DNA of 64,000 nucleotides from Enterococcus saigonensis (GCF_011397115.1 NZ_AP022822.1:2398001-2462000); one strand, 5' to 3'; shown: positions 39,884-49,844, counted from the first letter of the stretch. Notes: generated from the sequence alone by a model not told the origin. Translations and numbers: made by a program.

Positions 39884-40942
39884 TTATTCGCTAATTTTTT
39901 TAATTAATTCTTGTGCTTTTTTCTCATCATCATAATCAGATGCTTTTGCTTCTTTGTAACCCTCGTGATTATAGATACTGATTACTTTCTTACCTTCGTC
40001 TGTTTTACCAATTTCAATAAAGGCTTTACTTAACGCTTTTTTCAATTTTGCATCCATGTTTGGTGCATTTTTGCTAACGCTAATTGTATCATTGTAAATT
40101 GGATCGGTTACACCAATAACATTTGTTTCAGACCAAATATCATTTTTACGACCAAATTCTTTTGTCCATGTATCCACATAGTCTAAACGTGCATCGGCAT
40201 ATGCCATAACAACATCGATTTGACCAGCTGCTAAACGAGCAAATGAACTTGCATAAGAGTCAGATTGAACGGCATCTTTTAAGTCTAGTAATGTTTTATC
40301 GTAGTTTTTATTCATCCATAAAGTTGGATAGATATAACCTGCTGAAGATGAAGAATTTGCCATTGCCCAAGAAGCGCCATTTAAGTCATCCCAAGTTAAT
40401 TTTTCACCAGCATTAACTTTTTTAGCTAATGCTTGCCCTTTTGCTGAAGGACCTGCAATGACTAATGCACGGTAGTAAGCAACTTGTTCGTCTGTGTTTT
40501 TCGTCGGTTTGTCATCGTTCCAAACTTTCGCATCGTCTGAATCAATCGATAAACCTTTCCGTGTTGCAGTTAATAATACGTCTGTTCCATCTTCGTATAA
40601 GACATATGTCCCACCAGGAATGAAACCAACATCAAGCGTACCAGAAGACAATGATTCACCAACCGCTTCATAACTCGTACCAACAGAGATATCCACGTTT
40701 TCAATGTTATAGCCTTCTTTTTTCATTTGGTCTTTCAAAAGATTTTTCAAAGGTTCAGTAGCTGTTACGATTTCGTCTGCGTCACGAGACGGGACAAAAC
40801 CAATTGTCAACTTTTCCAACTTGATGTTTCCATCGGCATCTTTTTCACCTTTGCTATCATTTGATGAAGAATTACCACAGCCAGCTAGTAATAGCATTGC
40901 TGCCGCACTTGCCAAACCCACTTTCAAAACTTTTTTAAACAT
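39884..40942 (-). CDS. phnD: Phosphonate-type ABC transporter substrate-binding lipoprotein
   Basis: The 352-aa protein has a lipoprotein signal peptide ending AAMLLLAGC (Cys22) and the PhnD family core LTIGFVPSRDADEI, with GTLDVGFIPGGTY in the ligand-binding region. Members bind alkylphosphonates or phosphate analogues, but several paralogues have other ligands. It is the first gene of its operon. No phosphonate-degrading gene is visible in the window. Confidence 0.88.
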   Translation of the reverse strand: MFKKVLKVGLASAAAMLLLAGCGNSSSNDSKGEKDADGNIKLEKLTIGFVPSRDADEIVTATEPLKNLLKDQMKKEGYNIENVDISVGTSYEAVGESLSSGTLDVGFIPGGTYVLYEDGTDVLLTATRKGLSIDSDDAKVWNDDKPTKNTDEQVAYYRALVIAGPSAKGQALAKKVNAGEKLTWDDLNGASWAMANSSSSAGYIYPTLWMNKNYDKTLLDLKDAVQSDSYASSFARLAAGQIDVVMAYADARLDYVDTWTKEFGRKNDIWSETNVIGVTDPIYNDTISVSKNAPNMDAKLKKALSKAFIEIGKTDEGKKVISIYNHEGYKEAKASDYDDEKKAQELIKKISE

Positions 40943-41313
40943 AATATCCTCCCATAATGAATAACTACAGCACAGATTTCACTGCGAACAAATAATAACA
41001 TAATTTATAACCCTTGAAAAGACGAATATTTTTAAATAAGGCAGGGAATTTGTCTAGTTTTTAGGTAAATAATACTTGAAAGGCAAGTTTGATTTTATTA
41101 TTCAATAATAAAAAGAAATTTCTTAATCACTACCAATTACCAAAAAAACTTTTTTATCATTATTTTACAAAATAATGACCTCTGACAATAAAATTTTTCG
41201 AATAAAATCCGAACATTATTACTGAATACACACGAACGAAAGTTGCTATTGGCATTTTTATTTATACAGGGCTGTCTCTTATTAAAACTACTGAACAAAT
41301 AGCTACTTTCAAA
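40943..41313. other. AT-rich intergenic stretch upstream of phnD
   Basis: This 371-bp gap holds the phnD promoter candidate and a 9-bp inverted repeat with a 2-nt loop (CATTATTTT/AAAATAATG, 41158-41177). I see no gene and no clear terminator for the preceding ECF S-component gene. Confidence 0.5.
40992..41020 (-). promoter_or_regulatory. Promoter candidate of phnD
   Basis: TTTTCA (41015-41020) and TATTAT (40992-40997) are 17 bases apart on the minus strand, about 50 bp upstream of phnD. The -35 matches at only four positions. Confidence 0.4.
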
Positions 41314-41865
41314 CTAAATAAAAGAACGTTTTGTCGTGGCGGCCAATGCTTTTTTTAAGGGGAAGTATAAAAAAGCAACCACTACAATGGTTATCGTAAT
41401 GTTAACGAATGTTGCCGGCAATTTTGCCATAGCACTAATAAAAGCTGTTTGAATATCCGCTCCGGCTATTGTTAACATGACTGTATTTTTAAGTTGTGTC
41501 ATACAGATTTTAGCAAGCCCCGTTACAAAGCCGATGACAACAATTTGCCAAAGCGCTGTTGGCTTTTTCTTAAAAATCAGCAATGCGGCATAAGCTGCCG
41601 CGCCGACAATAAAACTTTCCAAAATAAAATACGGTGCTTCTGTGGCATAACCATTTAACAGATCAAAAATAAAAAAGCCTAACCCTCCTGCTAAAGATCC
41701 TTTAAAATAACCTAGTAATAAAACTGCCAACAACAATACCGCATTGCCTAAATGGACAAAGGCCCCTGTCGGTAGTGGAATTTTAAGTGTTGTCCCAATG
41801 ACTGTTAAGGCAGTAAATAGTGCCACTAAAACAATCCCCTGTACAGAAGTTCGATTTTTCATCAC
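41314..41865 (-). CDS. ECF transporter S component, probable vitamin B6 uptake
   Basis: The 183-aa protein has about six hydrophobic helices and is of the size and shape of ECF S components, which bind one vitamin each and share EcfA1A2T for energy. The early motif ALFTALTVIGTTLKIPLPTG and GYFKGSLAGGLGFFIFDLLNG are typical. Its start overlaps the pdxK stop by 4 bp, and pdxK faces a PdxR-type regulator, so pyridoxal or pyridoxine is the likely substrate (PdxU-like). Hydroxymethylpyrimidine or thiazole cannot be excluded. No thiamine riboswitch is seen upstream. Confidence 0.8.
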   Translation of the reverse strand: MMKNRTSVQGIVLVALFTALTVIGTTLKIPLPTGAFVHLGNAVLLLAVLLLGYFKGSLAGGLGFFIFDLLNGYATEAPYFILESFIVGAAAYAALLIFKKKPTALWQIVVIGFVTGLAKICMTQLKNTVMLTIAGADIQTAFISAMAKLPATFVNITITIVVVAFLYFPLKKALAATTKRSFI

Positions 41866-42683
41866 ATAACCACCATTCTTTTTTCTGCTTTATTATATGC
41901 ACCATGCCAAACGTGTCCAACGTAAGGGTTAATTTGCACTCCGGCTTTAATAGCAGCGGCAACAAATTGTTTTGCCATTGCGACGGCTTGTTTCATCGGT
42001 ACTCCTTTAGCTAGACCCGCTGTCACTGCTGCTGCAAATGTGCATCCCGCACCATGATTAAATTCGGTTTGATATAATTCATTTTCAAATATTACAAATT
42101 CAGCGCCATCATAAAACAAGTCAATCGCCTTATTTTCCCCTAAGCGGTGTCCACCTTTTACCACGACATTTTTAGCTCCTTGTTGCTGGATGGCTTGTGC
42201 CGCTTTTTTCATATCGGCAATGCTTGTTAAATCTCCTAATTCAGCTAAGATTCCCGCTTCTACTAAATTAGGTGTGGTAATTGTCGCGATAGGTAATAAG
42301 TATTTTTTTATTGCCGTAACCACTTCTGGTTGCAAGATTTGCGCAGTCCCTTTACAAGCAATCACTGGATCGATGACAATATTTCGAATGTGCTTGTTTT
42401 GTAAAAAATCAACCGTCGCTAAAATATTAGCCTCATTTCCCATCATACCGGTTTTTAAAGCCGCCATAGAAGTACCTGCAAAAGCAGAAATAAGTTGTTT
42501 CAACAATAATTCAGTTGGCAACTCCGTCACTTCATGAGACCAACCATCAGTAGGATCCATCGTTACAATAGAAGTAATACTAGCAAAACCAAACACACCA
42601 TACTCTTCAAAGGTCTTTAAATCAGCTTCTAAACCGGCACCGCCCGTAGAATCAGAACCCGCTATAGTTAATACGTTTTTCAT
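41862..42683 (-). CDS. pdxK: Pyridoxal/pyridoxine kinase (PdxK, ThiD-like fold)
   Basis: The 273-aa ribokinase-fold kinase begins MKNVLTIAGSDSTGGAGLEA, shared with ThiD, but the segments SIVTMDPTDGWSHEV and IDPVIACKGT match the Gram-positive PdxK branch, with the Cys-Lys pair of that group. The catalytic-Asp region HGAGCTFAAAVTAGLA is intact. It would phosphorylate B6 vitamers brought in by the S component encoded directly downstream. A promoter and a probable PdxR operator lie upstream. A pure ThiD role is the main alternative. Confidence 0.85.
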   Translation of the reverse strand: MKNVLTIAGSDSTGGAGLEADLKTFEEYGVFGFASITSIVTMDPTDGWSHEVTELPTELLLKQLISAFAGTSMAALKTGMMGNEANILATVDFLQNKHIRNIVIDPVIACKGTAQILQPEVVTAIKKYLLPIATITTPNLVEAGILAELGDLTSIADMKKAAQAIQQQGAKNVVVKGGHRLGENKAIDLFYDGAEFVIFENELYQTEFNHGAGCTFAAAVTAGLAKGVPMKQAVAMAKQFVAAAIKAGVQINPYVGHVWHGAYNKAEKRMVVM

Positions 42684-42755
42684 TGGACCACTCCTTTAAT
42701 CACTAATAATCTATTTACTCCAAACACTAACACTCCTAATGCCAAATTAACTTAA

Positions 42756-42784
42756 AGTATAAAACTTCTCTACCTTGACGGAAA
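42756..42784 (-). promoter_or_regulatory. Promoter of pdxK and the ECF S-component gene
   Basis: TATACT (42756-42761) has a non-consensus -35, TTTCCG (42779-42784), 17 bases upstream. A weak -35 next to a bound activator is typical of regulated promoters. Confidence 0.5.
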
Positions 42785-42786
42785 CG

Positions 42787-42817
42787 ACCAATTGGTTTAT
42801 TTTAAAACCAACCAATT
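42787..42817. promoter_or_regulatory. Probable PdxR operator
   Basis: ACCAATT occurs at 42787-42793 and again at 42811-42817, as direct repeats. Between them lies an inverted repeat TTGGTTT/AAACCAA. The site directly abuts the -35 of pdxK and sits between the divergent pdxK and pdxR genes. MocR/PdxR proteins are known to bind direct repeats. Confidence 0.6.
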
Positions 42818-42873
42818 ACATTTAAAGTAAATTCAAAATATGCACCCACACCAATGCGAAAAAGGAGGGCCTT

Positions 42874-44295
42874 ATGACTTTAAACCGTAAAAGTAAAACC
42901 CCTTTGTTTCAGCAATTAATGGAAGTTATTATTGCAGATATTGAATCAGGTAAACTAGCTCCAGGAGATCGACTAATGCCCGAGCGAAAAATGGCTGAAT
43001 TCTATCAAATCAATCGTTCTACGGTTAATCACGCGTTAGAAGAATTAACAAGTTTAGGCTGGCTTATGCGTAAACAAGGCAGTGGAACAGAAGTCGCCAA
43101 AGGTCGTTGGGGATCACGACAAGCTCCACAATTTCAATGGCAACATTTATTGGCTAACCGTAATCAACAACAAGACCCCTACAATAAGCAACAAAATCAC
43201 TTACGAAATAATTTTGCGACCCTCGATTTAGCCAGTGGCGACTTACCATCCGATTTGATTCCGGATTTCAAATTTCCTGCTTTATCTTGGGATCAAATAG
43301 TAAAAGAAGAAGAAAATCTAACTGAAACAGGTTACCTGCCTTTAAAAAAAACAATTACTAAAAAATTGGTTGAAAATTTTCAGCTTCCTTTAGCTAATCA
43401 AGATCTTTTAATTACCGCTGGTTCCACACAAGGAATTTTGCTAATTCTACAGACCCTTTTGCGTCCAGGGGATGTGATTGCTACTGAAGATCCGTCTTTC
43501 TTATTTGCATTACCTCTTTTTCAATCGCTAGGTTTACGCTTAGAAGGAATTGCAACCGATCAAGAAGGAATCATGCCTCGTGAATTGGAAAAACAAATTT
43601 TAGCCAAAAAAGTAAAACTGTTGTATTTAAATCCAACTTTTCAAAATCCAACTAGCCGTTGTCTTTCCTATGAACGACGACTAAAAATCACTGAAATCTG
43701 CCGTAAATACTATGTACCCATTATTGAAGATGATATCTTTGGAGAATTGGATTTCACTACTCCTATTCCAAAATTAAAAGAAATCGCCCCTGAACAAGTG
43801 TTATATCTCGGTTCTTTATCGAAAATTTTTGGTTCAAGCATTAAAATTGGCTGGTTATTGGCTCCTCAAAATTTGATTCGTTCATTGACCAATACAAAAA
43901 AACTATTGGACAGTGAAACCAACTTATTCACTCAAATAGTTGCCAATATCGCCTTAAGCAATCCAGCTTATACATTGCAGCACAAGCAATTAATTACCGA
44001 ACTAAAAAAAAGAAGCCAATTACTCTGCGAGACTTTTACGCCATTTAAAGCAGACTGGACTTTCTCTGAAATTAAAGGTGGTCTTTACTACTGGTTTACT
44101 TGGCAGCATCAAAATTTAACTCGCAAAGATTGGCAGCTTTTTTTTACAGAAAATCTTTTAGTCGCACCTTCTTTTTTCTTTAGTAACGATACAATGTCTA
44201 TGCGAATAAATTATACAACGCTCACACCTGAACTTGCTGAATCTTTAGCACACAAAATGCAACGTATTAATTCTAAGCTTTTAAATAAAAAATAG
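42874..44295 (+). CDS. pdxR: MocR/PdxR-type transcriptional regulator (GntR HTH plus aminotransferase domain)
   Basis: The 473-aa protein has an N-terminal GntR winged helix (ADIESGKLAPGDRLMPERKM) and a fold-type-I aminotransferase domain. Its PLP-binding lysine is in YLGSLSKIFGSSIK, and NPTFQNPTSRCLS matches the cofactor region. Such regulators sense PLP and control B6 genes. The gene diverges from pdxK across a 190-bp gap with a fitting operator. A strong AAGGAGG site precedes the ATG. No pdxS/pdxT synthase genes are nearby, so it probably governs salvage. Confidence 0.88.
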   Translation: MTLNRKSKTPLFQQLMEVIIADIESGKLAPGDRLMPERKMAEFYQINRSTVNHALEELTSLGWLMRKQGSGTEVAKGRWGSRQAPQFQWQHLLANRNQQQDPYNKQQNHLRNNFATLDLASGDLPSDLIPDFKFPALSWDQIVKEEENLTETGYLPLKKTITKKLVENFQLPLANQDLLITAGSTQGILLILQTLLRPGDVIATEDPSFLFALPLFQSLGLRLEGIATDQEGIMPRELEKQILAKKVKLLYLNPTFQNPTSRCLSYERRLKITEICRKYYVPIIEDDIFGELDFTTPIPKLKEIAPEQVLYLGSLSKIFGSSIKIGWLLAPQNLIRSLTNTKKLLDSETNLFTQIVANIALSNPAYTLQHKQLITELKKRSQLLCETFTPFKADWTFSEIKGGLYYWFTWQHQNLTRKDWQLFFTENLLVAPSFFFSNDTMSMRINYTTLTPELAESLAHKMQRINSKLLNKK

Positions 44296-44332
44296 ATTGA
44301 TTAAAGCTATAAATCTAGGAGGTTAATTAAAA

Positions 44333-45055
44333 ATGAATACTATTATTGAACAGCTAAAAAGCCATCGTAGTTATCGTCATTTTGATGAAAACTACACGTT
44401 AACGCAAAACCAGTTACAAGAAATTTTGGATGCTAGCCGCCAAGCACCTTCTTGGATGAACGGCCAAGCATACTCCATTATCGTGGTGCAAAACCAAGCG
44501 CTGCGAGAAAAGCTAGTGACACTAAATCCAAACAATCCGCATATGTTACACAGCTCTGTCTTTTTATTATTTGTAGCTAACTTAAAGCGAACGCAAATGG
44601 TTGCAGTTAAAAATAAAGTTCCCTATGCCATTACTGATAGTTTAAATCCTTTGCTTATCGCCACAACTGATGCAAGTTTAGCCTTACAAAATGCTGTAAT
44701 TGCTGTGGAAGCATTAGGACTAGGGAGCGTGGTCGTTGGTAGTGTACGCAATCATATCACGGAAATCAGCACGCTGTTTAATTTACCAGATTATGTTTAT
44801 CCTGTTGCCGGCCTTAGTATCGGGAAACCAACTGTCGAAATGCACATTAAACCCCGTTTACCAGAAGAAACAGTAGTACATTATGACACTTACCAAGAAT
44901 ACGATTATCAATTAATTGAAGATTATGATCAGATTATGGAAGAATTCGCCGAAGCCAGAGAAACAAAAAGTTGGACAAAAAAATTCGCCGACTATTATAA
45001 AGAAGCACGCAACTCTGAGTTAAACAGCTATTTAAAAGAACAAAAATTACTTTAA
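44333..45055 (+). CDS. Nitroreductase family FMN-dependent NADPH oxidoreductase
   Basis: The 240-aa protein has the NfsA/FRP-type layout: N-terminal HRSYRHFDENY, FMN-contact ASRQAPSWMNGQAYSIIVV, and GLGSVVVGSVRNH followed by PVAGLSIGKP. These enzymes reduce nitroaromatics, quinones or flavins with NADPH. It lies 37 bp after pdxR with an AGGAGG site and is probably cotranscribed, though a link to B6 metabolism is not established. The physiological substrate cannot be told from sequence. Confidence 0.88.
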   Translation: MNTIIEQLKSHRSYRHFDENYTLTQNQLQEILDASRQAPSWMNGQAYSIIVVQNQALREKLVTLNPNNPHMLHSSVFLLFVANLKRTQMVAVKNKVPYAITDSLNPLLIATTDASLALQNAVIAVEALGLGSVVVGSVRNHITEISTLFNLPDYVYPVAGLSIGKPTVEMHIKPRLPEETVVHYDTYQEYDYQLIEDYDQIMEEFAEARETKSWTKKFADYYKEARNSELNSYLKEQKLL

Positions 45056-45086
45056 TATTTAGTTATTCACGTAATTTGCTAACAAA

Positions 45087-45147
45087 AAATCCCTATAACT
45101 GCGTACAAAACTTATTGGAGTTTAGTTAAACGCAAGGATAGGGATTT
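45087..45147 (+). terminator. Intrinsic terminator after the nitroreductase gene
   Basis: AAATCCCTAT and ATAGGGATTT form a 10-bp outer stem continued by ACTGCG/CGCAAG-type pairing, followed by TTTATTT. The loop is long. Confidence 0.65.
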
Positions 45148-45158
45148 TTATTTGGGCT

Positions 45159-45191
45159 AAAAAAAGAAGCAAAATCCGCAGATTTTGCTTC
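45159..45191 (-). terminator. Intrinsic terminator of the str operon after tuf
   Basis: An 11-bp perfect stem (GAAGCAAAATC / GATTTTGCTTC) with a 4-nt loop is followed by seven T on the minus strand. Confidence 0.93.
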
Positions 45192-45204
45192 TAAAATTCA
45201 AGAA

Positions 45205-46392
45205 TTATTTTTCGATTGAAGTAACAACGCCTGAACCAACAGTACGTCCGCCTTCACGGATTGAGAAACGAGTACCGTCTTCGATCGCGATTGGGTGGAT
45301 TAATTCAACGTCCATAGTAACGTTATCACCAGGCATAACCATTTCAGTACCTTCTGGTAATTCAACAACGCCTGTTACGTCAGTTGTACGGAAGTAGAAT
45401 TGTGGGCGGTAGTTAGTGAAGAATGGTGTATGACGTCCACCTTCTTCTTTAGTTAAAACGTAAACTTCTGCTGAGAATTTTGTATGTGGAGTGATTGAAC
45501 CTGGTTTAGCCAATACTTGACCACGTTGGATGTCTTCACGAGCCACACCACGTAATAATGCACCAATGTTGTCGCCAGCTTCAGCGTAATCCAACAATTT
45601 ACGGAACATTTCAACACCTGTTACAGTAGTTTTAGCAGTTTCTTCAGCGATACCTACGATTTCAACTTCGTCACCAACGCGAACTTGTCCACGTTCAACA
45701 CGACCAGTTGCAACAGTACCACGACCAGTGATTGAGAATACGTCTTCGACTGGCATCATGAATGGTTTGTCAGTATCACGAACTGGAGTTGGGATATATT
45801 CATCAACTGCAGCCATTAATTCTAAGATTTTTTCTTCGTATGAAGCGTCGCCTTCTAAGGCTTTCAAAGCTGAACCTGCGATAACTGGAGTGTCGTCGCC
45901 TGGGAAATCGTATTCTGACAATAAGTCACGAACTTCCATTTCAACTAATTCTAATAATTCTTCATCGTCAACCATGTCCATTTTGTTCAAGAATACGACG
46001 ATGTAAGGAACACCAACGTTACGTGACAATAGGATGTGTTCACGAGTTTGAGGCATAGGACCATCAGCAGCAGATACTACTAAGATCGCGCCGTCCATTT
46101 GTGCAGCACCAGTGATCATGTTTTTAACGTAGTCCGCGTGTCCTGGGCAGTCAACGTGAGCATAGTGACGGTTTTCAGTTTCATATTCAACGTGAGCTGT
46201 TGAAATTGTGATACCGCGTTCGCGTTCTTCAGGTGCACCATCAATTTGATCGTAAGCAGAAGCTTGTGCTAGACCTTTTTTAGATAATACAGTTGTAATT
46301 GCAGCTGTAAGAGTAGTTTTACCATGGTCAACGTGTCCGATAGTACCAATGTTTACATGGGGTTTAGAACGGTCAAATTTTTCTTTTGCCAT
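45205..46392 (-). CDS. tuf: Elongation factor Tu
   Basis: EF-Tu delivers aminoacyl-tRNA to the ribosome. The 395-aa GTPase has P-loop GHVDHGKT, switch motif DCPGHADY and NKMDMVDD for guanine specificity, with domains 2 and 3 complete. It is the last gene of the str operon, 152 bp after fusA. That gap holds a possible promoter and a leader hairpin, so tuf may be made in excess of fusA, as EF-Tu abundance requires. Confidence 0.98.
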   Translation of the reverse strand: MAKEKFDRSKPHVNIGTIGHVDHGKTTLTAAITTVLSKKGLAQASAYDQIDGAPEERERGITISTAHVEYETENRHYAHVDCPGHADYVKNMITGAAQMDGAILVVSAADGPMPQTREHILLSRNVGVPYIVVFLNKMDMVDDEELLELVEMEVRDLLSEYDFPGDDTPVIAGSALKALEGDASYEEKILELMAAVDEYIPTPVRDTDKPFMMPVEDVFSITGRGTVATGRVERGQVRVGDEVEIVGIAEETAKTTVTGVEMFRKLLDYAEAGDNIGALLRGVAREDIQRGQVLAKPGSITPHTKFSAEVYVLTKEEGGRHTPFFTNYRPQFYFRTTDVTGVVELPEGTEMVMPGDNVTMDVELIHPIAIEDGTRFSIREGGRTVGSGVVTSIEK

Positions 46393-46444
46393 TTTAAAAT
46401 GTTCCTCCTAAAAATACGTAATAGTTTTTTATTTTTTGATAGGT

Positions 46445-46466
46445 AAACTGTCATAAGCGACAGTTT
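46445..46466 (-). promoter_or_regulatory. Hairpin in the tuf leader
   Basis: AAACTGTC and GACAGTTT form an 8-bp perfect stem with a 6-nt loop about 55 bp upstream of tuf. No T-run follows. Confidence 0.55.
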
Positions 46467-46484
46467 GCCCTTATCATCGTTAAT

Positions 46485-46490
46485 ATTGTA
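46485..46490 (-). promoter_or_regulatory. Possible -10 box upstream of tuf
   Basis: TACAAT lies on the minus strand in the fusA-tuf gap, about 95 bp before tuf. The -35 position is A/T-rich with no clear match. Confidence 0.35.
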
Positions 46491-46544
46491 CACGAATTTT
46501 TTTAAAAAATATAGCTCTTTTAAAAAAATCCTAATCATCAAAAA

Positions 46545-48629
46545 TTATTCAGCTTTTCCGCCGTTTTTCTTAATGATTTCTTCTTGAATAGATTTTGGTA
46601 CATCTTCGTAGTGGTCAAATACCATCATGAACGTACCGCGACCTTGTGTAGATGAACGCAATGTAGTTGCGTAACCAAACATTTCTGCTAACGGAACGAT
46701 AGCATTAACGATTTGGGAATTACCGTGAGCTTCCATACCTTCAACACGACCACGACGTGCAGTTACGTGACCCATAATATCACCTAAGTAATCTTCTGGA
46801 ACAGTAATAGTAACTTTCATCATTGGTTCTAAGATTGCAGGTTTTGCTTTTTTAGCAGCGGCACGTAATGCCATTGATGCTGCAACACGGAAGGCAGTTT
46901 CACTTGAATCGACATCATGGTATGAACCATCGTAAAGTTTTGCTTTAATATCTACTAATGGATAACCGGCTAAGACACCATTTTCCATTGCATCAACTAA
47001 ACCTTTTTCAACGGCTGGAATGTATTCACGTGGAACCACACCACCAACGATGGCATTTTCGAATTCGAAACCGGCACCTTCTTCGTTTGGTGTAAATTCA
47101 ATCCATACGTGACCGTATTGACCTTTACCACCAGACTGACGTACAAACTTACCTTCTGCTTCAGTACCAGCACGGAAAGTTTCACGATAAGAAACTTGAG
47201 GAGCACCTACGTTTGCTTCAACTTTAAATTCGCGTCGCATACGGTCAACTAAGACATCTAAGTGTAATTCACCCATCCCAGAGATAACTGTTTCACCAGT
47301 TTCAACGTTTGTTTCAACGCGGAATGATGGATCTTCTTCTGCAAGTTTTTGTAATGCAATACCCATTTTATCTTGGTCAGCTTTTGATTTAGGTTCAACA
47401 GCAACTTGGATAACTGGGTCAGGGAATTCGATTGATTCTAAGATTACTGGCGAATCTAAGGCACAAAGCGTGTCCCCTGTTGTTGTATCTTTCAAACCAA
47501 CGGCAGCAGCGATATCCCCAGAATAAACGCGGTCGATTTCGTTACGTGTGTTGGCATGCATTTGCAAGATACGTCCGATACGTTCTTTTTTGTCTTTTGA
47601 AGCATTCAATACGTATGAACCACTTTCTAAGACACCAGAATAGACACGGAAGAAAGTTAGGCGACCTACAAATGGGTCAGTCATAACTTTAAATGCTAAT
47701 GAGGCAAATGGTGCTTCATCGTCAGCTGGACGAGTTGTTTCTTCGTCAGTCTTCGGATCAATCCCTTTAATTGCTTCTACATCTAATGGTGAAGGTAAAT
47801 AGTCAAGAACGGCATCCAACATTAATTGAACCCCTTTATTCTTGAAGGCTGAACCAGCCATTACAGGGAAGAAGTCAACATTGATAGTTGCTTGACGGAT
47901 ACCAGCTTTTAATTCAGATTCCGTGATTTCTTCGCCATCTAAATATTTCATCATTAAATCTTCATCAGTTTCAGCTACTGCTTCCACTAATTTTTCGCGC
48001 CATTCTTGCGCTTGTTCTAGGTATTCTTCAGGAATTTCAGTTTCTTGAATTTCAGTACCTAAATCGTTCGTATAGATTTCAGCTTTCATTGTCACAAGGT
48101 CAATGATACCGGTGAAATCTTCTTCTGCACCAATTGGTAATTGGATTGGGTGAGCATTCGCACCTAAACGATCGTGTAATGTAGAAACTGAGTACAAGAA
48201 GTCTGCCCCAATTTTATCCATTTTGTTACAGAATACAACACGTGGTACGCGGTATTCTGTCGCTTGGCGCCAAACAGTTTCAGTTTGTGGTTCAACCCCT
48301 GATTGAGAGTCAAGGACCGTAACAGCACCATCTAGTACACGCAATGAACGTTGTACTTCAATTGTGAAGTCCACGTGTCCTGGTGTGTCGATGATGTTGA
48401 CACGATAGCCTTTCCACTGAGCAGTTGTCGCAGCAGAAGTAATCGTGATACCACGTTCTTGTTCTTGTTCCATCCAGTCCATTTGTGAAGCACCTTCGTG
48501 GGTTTCACCAATTTTATGGATTTTACCTGTATAATAAAGGATACGTTCAGTCGTAGTCGTTTTACCTGCATCGACGTGAGCCATGATACCAATATTACGA
48601 GTTTTTTCTAACGAAAATTCTCTAGCCAT
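46545..48629 (-). CDS. fusA: Elongation factor G
   Basis: EF-G drives translocation. The 694-aa protein has P-loop [18 protein letters not shown] and [10 protein letters not shown] in domain I, and domains II-V are complete with [18 protein letters not shown] [14 protein letters not shown] near the end. It follows rpsG by 103 bp, and a terminator-like hairpin lies in that gap. Confidence 0.98.
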   Translation of the reverse strand: MAREFSLEKTRNIGIMAHVDAGKTTTTERILYYTGKIHKIGETHEGASQMDWMEQEQERGITITSAATTAQWKGYRVNIIDTPGHVDFTIEVQRSLRVLDGAVTVLDSQSGVEPQTETVWRQATEYRVPRVVFCNKMDKIGADFLYSVSTLHDRLGANAHPIQLPIGAEEDFTGIIDLVTMKAEIYTNDLGTEIQETEIPEEYLEQAQEWREKLVEAVAETDEDLMMKYLDGEEITESELKAGIRQATINVDFFPVMAGSAFKNKGVQLMLDAVLDYLPSPLDVEAIKGIDPKTDEETTRPADDEAPFASLAFKVMTDPFVGRLTFFRVYSGVLESGSYVLNASKDKKERIGRILQMHANTRNEIDRVYSGDIAAAVGLKDTTTGDTLCALDSPVILESIEFPDPVIQVAVEPKSKADQDKMGIALQKLAEEDPSFRVETNVETGETVISGMGELHLDVLVDRMRREFKVEANVGAPQVSYRETFRAGTEAEGKFVRQSGGKGQYGHVWIEFTPNEEGAGFEFENAIVGGVVPREYIPAVEKGLVDAMENGVLAGYPLVDIKAKLYDGSYHDVDSSETAFRVAASMALRAAAKKAKPAILEPMMKVTITVPEDYLGDIMGHVTARRGRVEGMEAHGNSQIVNAIVPLAEMFGYATTLRSSTQGRGTFMMVFDHYEDVPKSIQEEIIKKNGGKAE

Positions 48630-48656
48630 TTCTTGCTTGTGCTCCTCTCTTTAAAA

Positions 48657-48683
48657 AGCGGCAAAAGAAATCTTTTGCCAGCT
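48657..48683 (-). promoter_or_regulatory. Terminator-like hairpin (possible attenuator) between rpsG and fusA
   Basis: GGCAAAAG/CTTTTGCC is an 8-bp perfect stem with a 4-nt loop, extended by AGC/GCT with a bulge. On the minus strand TTTTTAAAG follows. It looks like a partial terminator inside the str operon. Confidence 0.6.
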
Positions 48684-48732
48684 TACTTTGTGTAACAATC
48701 GAATTGTCTTTTTCGTAAGAACAAAAAAGATC

Positions 48733-49203
48733 TTACCAACGATAGTGGGCAAAAGCACGGTTGGCTTCAGCCATTTTGTGTGTGTCTTCGCGTTTTTTCA
48801 CAGAAGCACCAGTGTTGTTTGCTGCATCCATGATTTCTTTTGCAAGACGTTCTTCCATTGTGTGTTCTCCACGCAAACGTGCGTAGTTAACAACCCAACG
48901 TAAGCCTAAAGTTGTACGACGTTCAGGACGAACTTCAACTGGCACTTGGTAGTTAGAACCACCAACACGGCGAGCTTTAACTTCTAAGACAGGCATGATA
49001 TTTTTCATTGCTTGTTCAAAGACTTCTAATGGATCGTTACCAGTAGATTCTTTAATAATGTCAAAAGCATTATAGATAATATTTGCAGCAATCCCGCGTT
49101 TGCCATCAACCATAACACGGTTAATCAAACGGGTTACTAATTTTGAGTTATACATAGGATCTGGTAAAACATCGCGTTTTGCAACTGGACCTTTACGAGG
49201 CAT
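48733..49203 (-). CDS. rpsG: 30S ribosomal protein S7
   Basis: S7 organises the head of the small subunit and contacts the E-site tRNA. The 156-aa protein begins [20 protein letters not shown] and includes the signature [20 protein letters not shown]. It follows rpsL by 63 bp. Confidence 0.98.
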   Translation of the reverse strand: MPRKGPVAKRDVLPDPMYNSKLVTRLINRVMVDGKRGIAANIIYNAFDIIKESTGNDPLEVFEQAMKNIMPVLEVKARRVGGSNYQVPVEVRPERRTTLGLRWVVNYARLRGEHTMEERLAKEIMDAANNTGASVKKREDTHKMAEANRAFAHYRW

Positions 49204-49266
49204 CCGTAACTCCTCCTTTACGTAGTCATTTTGTATTGTGTTCTATATAATAGTCTTTAAACTAGA

Positions 49267-49680
49267 TTAAGCTTTAGGACGTTTTGTACCGTATTTAGAA
49301 CGTGATTGTTTACGGTCGTTAACGCCAGCCGTATCTAATGCACCACGAACGATATGGTAACGTACCCCTGGTAAGTCTTTTACACGTCCACCACGTAATA
49401 AAACAACGCTGTGTTCTTGTAAGTTGTGGCCGATACCTGGGATATAAGCTGTTACTTCGATCAAGTTAGACAAACGAACACGGGCGTATTTACGCAAAGC
49501 TGAGTTCGGTTTTTTCGGTGTCATTGTACCCACACGAGTGGCAACCCCACGTTTTTGCGGAGAGTTCACATTCGTTTGAGCTTTTTTGAAACTGTTATAT
49601 CCTTTGTTCAATGCTGGTGAATTTGATTTTTCAACCTTGGATTTACGAGGTTTACGTACTAATTGGTTAATTGTAGGCAT
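49267..49680 (-). CDS. rpsL: 30S ribosomal protein S12
   Basis: S12 monitors decoding. The 137-aa protein runs from [15 protein letters not shown] to KYGTKRPKA. The lysines where streptomycin-resistance mutations fall (in [11 protein letters not shown] and GRVKDLPGV) are the sensitive-type residues. The frame is open for 42 codons further upstream, but GGAAGGAGG lies just before the ATG at 49678-49680. It heads the str operon. Confidence 0.98.
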   Translation of the reverse strand: MPTINQLVRKPRKSKVEKSNSPALNKGYNSFKKAQTNVNSPQKRGVATRVGTMTPKKPNSALRKYARVRLSNLIEVTAYIPGIGHNLQEHSVVLLRGGRVKDLPGVRYHIVRGALDTAGVNDRKQSRSKYGTKRPKA

Positions 49681-49844
49681 CCCTTGTTTTCCTCCTTCCT
49701 TGATTCGCTTTTCTAGCTCCACACATCCAGGTGGTTCTTTTTCAGCGATAAAAAATAATGCAGCCTTGTGCATAATCGTCAGTTGTACTTTTCTTACAGT
49801 CAGCACGTCTGTTTTAAGAGACCTGTAGACAAAGCACCTTTGTT

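Noticed and set aside
49681..49806. A 42-codon N-terminal extension of rpsL
   Set aside because: The extension is the transcribed leader. The strong GGAAGGAGG site and family length support the ATG at 49678-49680.
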